Below are positions 7,704 to 13,208 of a stretch of 13,208 bases of DNA, piece after piece (the first letter of the stretch is position 1; every line of letters begins with the position of its first letter). The translations under genes and the position numbers were made by a program. Below the pieces are notes generated by a model. The model was not told the origin of the DNA. It ran no database searches and saw only the letters and a program-made list of their open reading frames with translations. The DNA is from Actinomycetes bacterium (GTDB lineage: Bacteria > Actinomycetota > Actinomycetes > Mycobacteriales > Mycobacteriaceae), in the NCBI GenBank assembly GCA_023388385.1, contig JAEWGK010000289.1, positions 1 through 13,208 on the forward strand, written 5' to 3'.

Positions 7704-8327
7704 ATGACCGTGCACGCCCCGCGCACCGTCGTGCACCTCATGCGCCACGGCGAGGTGCACAACCCGGAGCGGATCCTCTACGGCCGTCTCCCGGGCTACC
7801 GCCTGTCCGACCGTGGCGCCGCCCAGGCGGAGGCCACGGCCGCGAGCTTCGCGGACCACGACGTCGCCGCCCTGTACTGCTCGCCGCTGCTGCGGACCCG
7901 CCAGACCGCGGAGCCCGTCGCCCGCGTCACGGGCCTGGAGCCGGTCGTCGTGGAGGACGCGATCGAGGCCGGCAACTCCTTCGAGGGCCTGCACGTCAAG
8001 GGTGTGCGCTCCGCCCTGTGGAACCCGCGGTACTGGTGGCGGCTGCGCCGGCCGTGGGAGCCGTCGTGGGGCGAGCGCTATGGCGACATCGCCGACCGCC
8101 TGGACCGCGTCATCGCCCGCGCGCGCACGGAGGCGGAGGGGCGCGAGGCCGTCGTCGTCACGCATCAGCTGTGCGTGGTCGCGGCCTCGCGCCGCGCCCG
8201 CGGCCTCCCCCTGGCGCACAACCCCGCCGACCGCCAATGCGACCTGGCGTCCGTGACGTCGCTGGTGTTCCTGGGCGACCAGGTGATCGACGTCCGCTAC
8301 TCCGAGCCCGCCCGAGGAATCCGATGA
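7704..8327 (+). CDS. Histidine phosphatase family protein (phosphoglycerate-mutase-like)
   Basis: This 207-residue cytosolic protein belongs to the histidine phosphatase superfamily. The catalytic LMRHGE motif gives Arg14 and His15, and SPLLRTRQTAE supplies the second phosphate-binding arginine. VVVTHQ places the second catalytic histidine at 154. Such genes are often named gpmB, but the family covers many phosphatases and the true substrate cannot be read from sequence. The equivalent gene follows hemL in Mycobacterium (Rv0525) and Corynebacterium. The ATG abuts the hemL TAG with no gap, with GGGGGA at 7691-7696 as ribosome site. Its stop overlaps the next ATG (ATGA). The link to heme supply is positional only. 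Confidence 0.9.
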   Translation: MTVHAPRTVVHLMRHGEVHNPERILYGRLPGYRLSDRGAAQAEATAASFADHDVAALYCSPLLRTRQTAEPVARVTGLEPVVVEDAIEAGNSFEGLHVKGVRSALWNPRYWWRLRRPWEPSWGERYGDIADRLDRVIARARTEAEGREAVVVTHQLCVVAASRRARGLPLAHNPADRQCDLASVTSLVFLGDQVIDVRYSEPARGIR

Positions 8328-8941
8328 CTCCCACCCCGTCTCGCCGCGCCTTCCTGCTGGGCATGGCCGCGGCCGCCCCCGCGGTGCTCGCCGCGTGCTC
8401 CTCCGACGACACCGCTGGCCACGACGCCGTGGCCATCGGCGGCCAGTTCGAGTTCGTCTCACCCGGCGGGCAGACCGTCATCACGTACCCCGTGGAGGAG
8501 CGCCGCCCCGTCGGCGACGTCTTCGGTCCGTCCGTCTCGGACGAGAACCGCGAGATCCACCTGTCAGACTTCGCCGGCTCCGTCGTCGTCCTCAACGCGT
8601 GGGGCCAGTGGTGCGCGCCGTGCCGCTCCGAGTCCGACGACCTGCAGGCCGTCCACGAGCGGATGCAGGCGGAGGGGATCGGCACCGTCCTCGGCGTCAA
8701 CGTCCGCGACAACGTGCGCAGCGCCCCCGCCGACTTCCTGCGCGACAACGGCCTGACGTATCCGTCCATCTACGACCCGCCGTTCGTCAACGCCGCCGCG
8801 CTCGGCGGCATCCCCGCCACCGTCATTCCGACGACCGTCATCCTCGACCGGGAGCACCGCCCGGCCGTCGTGATGCTCAAGGAGACGGACCAGGCGGAGC
8901 TGTGGGGCCACGTCTCGGCGGTCGCGGCCGAGGACGCGTAA
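8324..8941 (+). CDS. ResA/TlpA-like thioredoxin lipoprotein for cytochrome c maturation
   Basis: This 205-residue exported thiol-disulfide protein probably reduces the CXXCH cysteines of apocytochrome c, or passes electrons from CcdA to that job, outside the membrane. The signal segment has SRRAFLLG (residues 6-13), a twin-arginine-type motif. It is followed by an alanine-rich core and a lipobox VLAAC with lipidated Cys25, so the protein may be a Tat-exported lipoprotein. The thioredoxin domain covers about 60-200. Its active site WCAPC has Cys97 and Cys100, and the expected cis-proline is Pro169 in IPTT. The ATG at 8324 overlaps the upstream stop as ATGA and has GAGGA at 8314-8318. ccdA follows after three bases, as expected for a redox pair. 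The family is clear; the exact partner is inferred from the operon. Confidence 0.92.
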   Translation: MTPTPSRRAFLLGMAAAAPAVLAACSSDDTAGHDAVAIGGQFEFVSPGGQTVITYPVEERRPVGDVFGPSVSDENREIHLSDFAGSVVVLNAWGQWCAPCRSESDDLQAVHERMQAEGIGTVLGVNVRDNVRSAPADFLRDNGLTYPSIYDPPFVNAAALGGIPATVIPTTVILDREHRPAVVMLKETDQAELWGHVSAVAAEDA

Positions 8942-8944
8942 CCC

Positions 8945-9709
8945 GTGGGCGCCGCGTTCGCGGAGGCCGCCGCCTCCGGCCCGATCCTGCTGGCCCTTCT
9001 CGCCGCCGCGGCGGCGGGCCTGGTGAGCTTCGCCAGCCCGTGCGTCATCCCGCTCGTGCCCGGCTACGTCTCCTACCTCACCGGCGTCTCCGGCGTTGCG
9101 GGGGAGACGGGAGGCAGGTCGGCGCGCTGGCGTGCGGCCGGGGCGGCCCTGCTCTTCGTCGCCGGGTTCACCGTCATCTTCGTGCTCGGCTCCGCCACCG
9201 TCTTCGGTCTGGTGTCGGCGCTGCGCATCAACCAGCGCGTGCTCACCATCGCCGGCGGCACCGTCACCATCCTCATGGGCCTGGTGTTCATGGGGCTGTT
9301 CTCGCCGCTGCAGCGCGACACCCGCATGGCGCCGCGGAGGCTGGCGACGTGGCTTGGCGCTCCGCTGCTCGGCGCCGTCTTCGCGCTGGGCTGGACGCCG
9401 TGCCTCGGGCCGACGCTGGCGGCCATCATCTCCGTCTCCGCGGGCACGGAGGGCTGGACGGCCGTCCGCGGCGTCGTCCTCATCGTCGCGTACTGCCTGG
9501 GCCTCGGCCTGCCGTTCGTGCTGGTGGCCTTCGGATCGGCGTCCGCGATGCGCGGGGTCGACTGGCTGCGCAGGAATTCGCGGACGATCCAGGTCGTCGG
9601 CGGCGTGCTCCTCGTCCTCGTCGGCATCGCCCTGGTCACCGGTCTGTGGGACGTCTTCGTGTCGTGGGTGTCGGCGGCCTTCATCACGGACGCGCTGACG
9701 GTCATCTGA
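8945..9709 (+). CDS. ccdA: Cytochrome c biogenesis transmembrane protein CcdA
   Basis: CcdA moves reducing equivalents from cytosolic thioredoxin across the membrane to exported thiol proteins such as the ResA-like gene just upstream. The 254-residue length is slightly above the family norm of about 230-250. Both redox cysteines are present: Cys33 in [19 protein letters not shown] and Cys153 in [13 protein letters not shown]. About six hydrophobic helices are visible. The GTG at 8945 starts three bases after the upstream TAA, with GAGGA at 8930-8934 as a somewhat distant ribosome site. The start fits because the first helix begins at about residue 13. The next gene begins 56 bases later behind its own candidate promoter. 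Confidence 0.95.
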   Translation: MGAAFAEAAASGPILLALLAAAAAGLVSFASPCVIPLVPGYVSYLTGVSGVAGETGGRSARWRAAGAALLFVAGFTVIFVLGSATVFGLVSALRINQRVLTIAGGTVTILMGLVFMGLFSPLQRDTRMAPRRLATWLGAPLLGAVFALGWTPCLGPTLAAIISVSAGTEGWTAVRGVVLIVAYCLGLGLPFVLVAFGSASAMRGVDWLRRNSRTIQVVGGVLLVLVGIALVTGLWDVFVSWVSAAFITDALTVI

Positions 9710-9710
9710 C

Positions 9711-9765
9711 CCCGCGCGGGTACGGTGGATCCGGATTCCCCGATACCCGAGGAGGCACCGCGACG
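9711..9765 (+). promoter_or_regulatory. resB leader: palindrome, candidate -10 and ribosome site
   Basis: A perfect 10-base GC palindrome, CCCGCGCGGG, lies at 9711-9720 and directly abuts TACGGT at 9721-9726, a candidate TANNNT -10. Transcription would then start near 9733, leaving a leader of about 33 bases that contains GAGGAGG at 9749-9755 before the ATG at 9766. The best -35 guess is CTGACG at 9695-9700, at a long 20-base spacing. A weaker 6-base inverted repeat, CGGGTA/TACCCG, spans 9717-9722 and 9744-9749. The palindrome could be an operator or a short hairpin; it lacks the T-run of a terminator. Confidence 0.35.
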
Positions 9766-11406
9766 ATGTCCGGACAGGCGGTCACCCACCGGCTCATGCG
9801 CCCCGTGCGTGCGGCCTGGCGCTGGCTGACCAGCATGCGCACCGCGCTCATCCTGCTGTTCCTGCTGGCGTTCGCGGCGGTGCCCGGCGCCCTGCTGCCG
9901 CAGCGCTCGCTGAACCAGTCGAAGGTCGACGAGTACCTCGCCAACAACGGCACGATGGCGGAGATCTTCGACAAGCTGCAGATGTTCGACGTCTTCTCGT
10001 CGTACTGGTTCACCGCCATCTACGTGCTGCTGTTCGCCTCGCTGGTCGGCTGCATCATCCCGCGCTCGTGGGACCACTGGAAGGCGCTGCGCACCCCGCC
10101 GGCGCGCGCCCCGCGCAACCTCGCGCGCCTGCCCATGCACGACGCGGGCGTCGTCGGCGCCCCGATCGACGAGGTCCGCGCCGACGTCACGGAGCGCCTG
10201 TCCCGCTGGCACGTCACGGCGACCCCGGCGGAGGAGGACCGCGCCGGCGCCGACTCGTTCTCCGCGGAGCGCGGCTACCTGCGCGAGTTCGGCAACCTGG
10301 TGTTCCACCTGGGCCTGGTCGCGCTGCTCATCACCGTCGCCCTCGGCCGGATGGTCTACTACGAGGGCCAGGTCATCGTCGTCACGGGGACGGGCACCGA
10401 CATCGCCGACCCGGCCGTCGAGGACGCCACCGGCACGCCGTTCTGCAACACGGCCGGCGCGAACTTCGACTCGCCGCCGCGCTCGGGAAACATGTTCGAC
10501 GGCACCGATCTGACCCCCTTCTGCGTCCAGGTCAACACCTTCCACGCGGACTACCTGCCCAACGGCCAGGCGGAGATGTTTCGCTCCGACATCCGCTACG
10601 CGGGCCCGGAGGACATGAGGAAGACCCCGGAGGAGTGGACCCCCGGCGAGCTGCGCGTCAACCACCCGCTGCGCATCGGCGGCGACCGCGTGTACCTGCA
10701 GGGCCACGGCTTCGCGCCGGCCTTCAGGGTGACGTGGCCGAACGGCGAGTCCCGCACGTCCATCGTCCAGTTCCGCCCGGATGACCCGACGTTCTTCCTG
10801 TCCTCCGGTGCCCTGCGCTTCGACCCGCCGGCCGGAATGTACCCGGACCTGTACGAGCGCCGCCAGAACCAGATCGCCATCGAGGGCCTGTTCGCCCCCA
10901 CCGCGGCATGGAGCGGCGAGAACAACCAGCTGCTCAGCTCGTCCTACCCGGAGATGAGGGACCCGGCCGTCGCCATCGACATCTACCGCGGCGACGCGGG
11001 CCTGGACACGGGCATGCCCCAGTCCCTGTTCTCCCTGGACCGCGCCCTCATGCACTCGGGTCAGCTGGAGAAGGCGGCCCGCGTGAATCTCGGCGTCGGC
11101 GAGTCGACGACGCTGGACGACGGCACGGTCGTCGAGTTCCTCGGAGCCAAGGAGTTCGTCAACCTGCAGATCTCCCACGATCCGACGCAGCCCTGGGTGC
11201 TCGTCTCCGCGGTGGTCATGCTCGGCGGCCTGGCGGTGTCCCTGGCCGTGAAGCGCCGTCGCCTGTGGGTCCGCCTCACGCCCGCCGGCGACGGGGCGAC
11301 CCGAGTGGAGCTCGGCGGCCTCGCGCGCACCGACCGGGCGGGCTGGGGCGCCGAATTCGACGAATTCGCCCGCGCCGTCCTTCGCCGCCCGGAGCCCGGG
11401 GACTGA
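9766..11406 (+). CDS. resB: ResB/Ccs1-like cytochrome c biogenesis protein
   Basis: ResB works with CcsA/CcsB (ResC) in System II to bring heme to the outer face and attach it to apocytochrome c. This 546-residue protein has the family layout: helices near 26-45, 81-101 and 178-200, a large extracytoplasmic domain (about 201-475) and a last helix near 477-497 followed by a cytosolic tail. His181 in NLVFHLGL at the start of helix three is a likely conserved heme-handling residue. The outer domain has Cys227 (PFCN) and Cys253 (PFCV), which could pair. The ATG at 9766 is chosen because GAGGAGG precedes it and the first helix follows; the frame is open much further upstream only as a shadow of ccdA and the thioredoxin gene. 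A hairpin and promoter-like region separates it from ccsB. Confidence 0.93.
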   Translation: MSGQAVTHRLMRPVRAAWRWLTSMRTALILLFLLAFAAVPGALLPQRSLNQSKVDEYLANNGTMAEIFDKLQMFDVFSSYWFTAIYVLLFASLVGCIIPRSWDHWKALRTPPARAPRNLARLPMHDAGVVGAPIDEVRADVTERLSRWHVTATPAEEDRAGADSFSAERGYLREFGNLVFHLGLVALLITVALGRMVYYEGQVIVVTGTGTDIADPAVEDATGTPFCNTAGANFDSPPRSGNMFDGTDLTPFCVQVNTFHADYLPNGQAEMFRSDIRYAGPEDMRKTPEEWTPGELRVNHPLRIGGDRVYLQGHGFAPAFRVTWPNGESRTSIVQFRPDDPTFFLSSGALRFDPPAGMYPDLYERRQNQIAIEGLFAPTAAWSGENNQLLSSSYPEMRDPAVAIDIYRGDAGLDTGMPQSLFSLDRALMHSGQLEKAARVNLGVGESTTLDDGTVVEFLGAKEFVNLQISHDPTQPWVLVSAVVMLGGLAVSLAVKRRRLWVRLTPAGDGATRVELGGLARTDRAGWGAEFDEFARAVLRRPEPGD

Positions 11407-11414
11407 TCCGCGGG

Positions 11415-11451
11415 CCCCTCCGGTCTCCCGCCCGTTGGGTTACCGGAGGGG
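11415..11451 (+). repeat. Perfect 10-base inverted repeat between resB and ccsB
   Basis: CCCCTCCGGT at 11415-11424 is exactly repeated in reverse complement as ACCGGAGGGG at 11442-11451, separated by 17 bases. The stem is GC-rich and begins 9 bases after the resB stop, so it could cap resB mRNA as a terminator-like or processing hairpin. No T-run follows. The loop holds TTGGGT, a candidate -35 for ccsB, so the repeat might instead be a protein-binding operator. Confidence 0.65.
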
Positions 11452-11464
11452 GCATGACTACCCT
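11435..11464 (+). promoter_or_regulatory. Candidate ccsB promoter
   Basis: TTGGGT at 11435-11440 and TACCCT at 11459-11464, with 18 bases between them, make the best -35/-10 pair in the window. Transcription would start near 11471 and give a leader of about 50 bases before the ccsB ATG at 11521, including GGAG at 11511-11514 as ribosome site. The 10-base inverted repeat overlaps the -35, which would allow regulation or readthrough control. Confidence 0.45.
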
Positions 11465-11520
11465 GGAGGGGAACCCCCGGAACCCGCCGCATCCGTCGGC
11501 ACGCATCATCGGAGTGGATC

Positions 11521-12522
11521 ATGCCGGTCAACAACACCCTGGCGTCGTACTCGGACGTCGCCTTCGCCACCGCGTTCGGCCTGTACGCCGTCGCGCTGCT
11601 GGTGCTCATCGCCTTCTACGTCCGCGTGAAGTCGGCGACGGAGGACCGTGCCGAGCTCGGCGCCCGCGAGCAGGAGCTCGTCGCCGTCGGCGCCGGCTCC
11701 GCCACCCCGCCGGCCCCCGACCACGGGGCCCCCGACCCGGTAAAGGTCGAGAAGCGCGAGGCCCTCGCCGCGAAGCTCGCCGCCGTCGGCGAGATCCTGG
11801 TGTACGTCGGTGTCGCCGTCCACCTGGCCTCGGTCGTCCTGCGCGGCCTGTCCGCGTCCCGCTTCCCGTGGGGCAACCTGTACGAGTACATCGCGATGTT
11901 CACCCTCGTCGCGATGGCGGTCGCCGCGGTCGCGCTGCGCCGCGACGAGATGCGCGTGTTCTGGCCGTGGCTGCTCGTCCCGATCATGGCGCTGATGTTC
12001 TACGGCGGCACGGAGCTCTACGCCGAGTCCGCCCCGGTCGTCCCGGCGCTGCAGTCCATCTGGTTCCCGATCCACGTCTCCACCGTGATCGTCGGGGCCT
12101 CCATCTTCCTGTTGTCGGGCGTCGCGTCGCTGCTGTACGTGCTGCGCATGTGGCAGAAGCCGGGCACGGAGACCGGCGTCGTCGGGGCCGTCGTCCGCCC
12201 GCTGCCGTCGGCGAAGGCCCTGGACACGATGGCGTACCGCACGGCCATCTGGGCGTTCCCGCTGTTCTCCCTCGGCGTCGTCTTCGGCGCCATCTGGGCG
12301 GAGTCCGCGTGGGGCCGCTTCTGGGGCTGGGACCCGAAGGAGACCGTCTCCTTCGTCACGTGGCTGGTCTACGCGGCGTACCTGCACGCCCGCGCGACGT
12401 CCGGCTGGCGCTCCCGCGGCGCGGCGTGGATCAACATCGTCGGCTTCGCCACGATGGTGTTCAACCTGTTCTTCATCAACATGGTCGTCTCCGGCCTGCA
12501 CTCCTACGCGGGGCTCAACTGA
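11521..12522 (+). CDS. ccsB: Cytochrome c heme-handling protein CcsA/CcsB (ResC)
   Basis: This is the second core subunit of System II cytochrome c maturation, which holds heme for attachment with ResB. The 333-residue polytopic protein has about eight membrane helices. The family's tryptophan-rich WWD-type motif appears as FWGWDPKETVSFVTW, with Trp268, Trp270 and Asp271. Candidate heme-ligand histidines are His101 (VAVHLASVV), His185 (FPIHVSTVIVG) and His327 near the C-terminus (LHSYAG). A charged, alanine- and proline-rich loop of about 50 residues follows the first helix, a common actinobacterial feature. The ATG at 11521 has GGAG at 11511-11514. The stop overlaps the next ATG by one base (TGATG), so the small membrane gene downstream is coupled. 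The gene is named ccsA or ccsB in different genomes. Confidence 0.95.
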   Translation: MPVNNTLASYSDVAFATAFGLYAVALLVLIAFYVRVKSATEDRAELGAREQELVAVGAGSATPPAPDHGAPDPVKVEKREALAAKLAAVGEILVYVGVAVHLASVVLRGLSASRFPWGNLYEYIAMFTLVAMAVAAVALRRDEMRVFWPWLLVPIMALMFYGGTELYAESAPVVPALQSIWFPIHVSTVIVGASIFLLSGVASLLYVLRMWQKPGTETGVVGAVVRPLPSAKALDTMAYRTAIWAFPLFSLGVVFGAIWAESAWGRFWGWDPKETVSFVTWLVYAAYLHARATSGWRSRGAAWINIVGFATMVFNLFFINMVVSGLHSYAGLN

Positions 12523-12863
12523 TGGGGCGCGAGGCGTGGCCGCTGGCGGCGTTCTTCATCGTCGTCGGACTGCTGTTCACCGTCATGGCGCCGGGCGGCC
12601 TGGGGGAGCCGACGCTGGTCCTCGGCATCCTGTTCGGCGTTGCCGCGGTGCTGCCGCCGGAGAAGCTCGCCCCGATGGCGGCCCGGAAGGTCGCCCTCCT
12701 CGCCGTCGTCCTGCTCGGCGCCGGCGCGGTCGTCTCCCTGGCCGACTGGGGCCTGGAGCTGGGCAAGGCCTGGGACGTCCTCGGCGCCTTCGGGTTCCTC
12801 GGGGGCCTGTTCGTCCTGACGCTCCACGTCGTCATGCGCCGTCGCCTGGGGGAGGGGAGCTGA
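12522..12863 (+). CDS. Small membrane protein of unknown function, coupled to ccsB
   Basis: This 113-residue protein has about four hydrophobic stretches, near residues 7-23, 30-44, 56-73 and 85-104. A PPEKLAPMAARK cytosolic turn lies in the middle and a basic end follows (MRRRLGEGS). No family was recognised. Translation is probably coupled to ccsB through the TGATG overlap, as no strong ribosome site precedes it. Its 3' end carries the ribosome site of rmlB. Codon use matches its neighbours and the frame is long and open, so it is likely real. A role in cytochrome assembly would be inferred only from position. Confidence 0.75.
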   Translation: MGREAWPLAAFFIVVGLLFTVMAPGGLGEPTLVLGILFGVAAVLPPEKLAPMAARKVALLAVVLLGAGAVVSLADWGLELGKAWDVLGAFGFLGGLFVLTLHVVMRRRLGEGS

Positions 12864-12864
12864 C

Positions 12865-13208
12865 GTGCGGCTGCTGGTGACCGGCGGCGCCGGCTTCATC
12901 GGCGCCAACTTCGTCCTGCGCACGCTCGCCACGCGCCCGGACCACGACGTCACCGTCCTCGACGCGTTCACCTACGCGGCCAATCCCGCGTCCCTGCATG
13001 ACGACGCGGGCCGCGACCTGTGCGAGGTCGTCCGCGGCGACGTCCGCGACGCGGATCTGGTCGATCGGCTGGTCGCCCGCCACGACGCCGTGGTCCACTT
13101 CGCGGCGGAGAGCCACAACGACAACTCGCTGGACGACGCCGGCCCATTCGTCACCACGAACGTCGGCGGCACCGTCACGCTGCTGCAGGCGTGCACGCGC
13201 CACGGCGT
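12865..13208 (+). CDS. rmlB: dTDP-glucose 4,6-dehydratase, 5' part (cut by window edge)
   Basis: RmlB is an NAD-dependent short-chain dehydratase that turns dTDP-glucose into dTDP-4-keto-6-deoxyglucose for dTDP-rhamnose. In Corynebacteriales the rhamnose links arabinogalactan to peptidoglycan. The 114 visible codons begin with the Rossmann motif VTGGAGFIGANF (residues 5-16). They continue with VLDAFTYAANPASL and VHFAAESHNDNSLDD, which closely match the actinobacterial RmlB hallmark AAESHVDNSL. The YxxxK catalytic motif would lie beyond the edge. The GTG at 12865 has a strong GGAGGGGAG site at 12851-12859 inside the previous gene, one base after that gene's stop. In the C. glutamicum and mycobacterial genomes I recall, rmlB is not directly behind the cytochrome maturation genes. 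Confidence 0.9.
   Translation, partial: MRLLVTGGAGFIGANFVLRTLATRPDHDVTVLDAFTYAANPASLHDDAGRDLCEVVRGDVRDADLVDRLVARHDAVVHFAAESHNDNSLDDAGPFVTTNVGGTVTLLQACTRHG

Noticed and set aside
5946..8462. Long minus-strand open frame opposite hemL and the phosphatase gene
   Set aside because: No recognisable motif was seen, and the + strand holds two well-identified enzymes there; it is a composition shadow.
8395..9765. Upstream extension of the resB frame through ccdA and the thioredoxin gene
   Set aside because: It is an arginine-rich out-of-frame reading of two real genes. The resB ATG at 9766 has its own GAGGAGG site and the first membrane helix soon after.
9073..11178. Long minus-strand open frame opposite ccdA and resB
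   Set aside because: It is a shadow of well-supported + strand genes and has a biased, repetitive amino-acid content.

Overview
The window is very GC-rich (roughly 70% or more), densely packed and coded entirely on the + strand. GTG starts and 4-base stop/start overlaps are common. The gene order (end of a probable hemC, hemD fusion, hemB, two small membrane genes, a P-type-ATPase-like gene, hemL, histidine phosphatase, thioredoxin lipoprotein, ccdA, resB, ccsA/ccsB) is the heme and cytochrome c maturation cluster of Corynebacteriales. A high-GC Corynebacterium or close relative is the best guess. This rests on synteny and protein similarity recalled from memory, not on a search.

Layout. (1) 1-2836: heme precursor synthesis, with a probable hemC tail, a two-domain HemD, and HemB with its own candidate leaderless promoter. 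(2) 2833-6399: three translationally coupled membrane genes, two small ones of unknown function and one large P1B-ATPase-like protein. The large protein keeps the fold but has lost the phosphorylated aspartate and every other key motif. (3) 6396-8327: HemL, whose GTG start overlaps the ATPase-like stop and sits just behind a TACGAT box, followed directly by a histidine-phosphatase gene. (4) 8324-12522: a System II cytochrome c maturation set consisting of a ResA/TlpA-like thioredoxin lipoprotein, CcdA, ResB and CcsA/CcsB. ResB and CcsB each have their own upstream signals. (5) 12522-13208: a small membrane protein, then the start of rmlB (dTDP-glucose 4,6-dehydratase), cut by the window edge.

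How it works together. HemC, HemD, HemB and HemL make and use 5-aminolevulinate on the way to uroporphyrinogen III. The later steps (HemE, HemY and others) are not in the window. The thioredoxin and CcdA carry reductant across the membrane to keep apocytochrome cysteines reduced. ResB and CcsB move heme outward and attach it to c-type cytochromes, which corynebacteria need for the bc1-aa3 supercomplex. The most unusual element is the apparently inactive P-type ATPase relative in the middle of the heme operon, with two unknown membrane proteins before it. No RNA genes, mobile elements or CRISPR arrays were seen, and no gap without a gene exceeds 300 bases.
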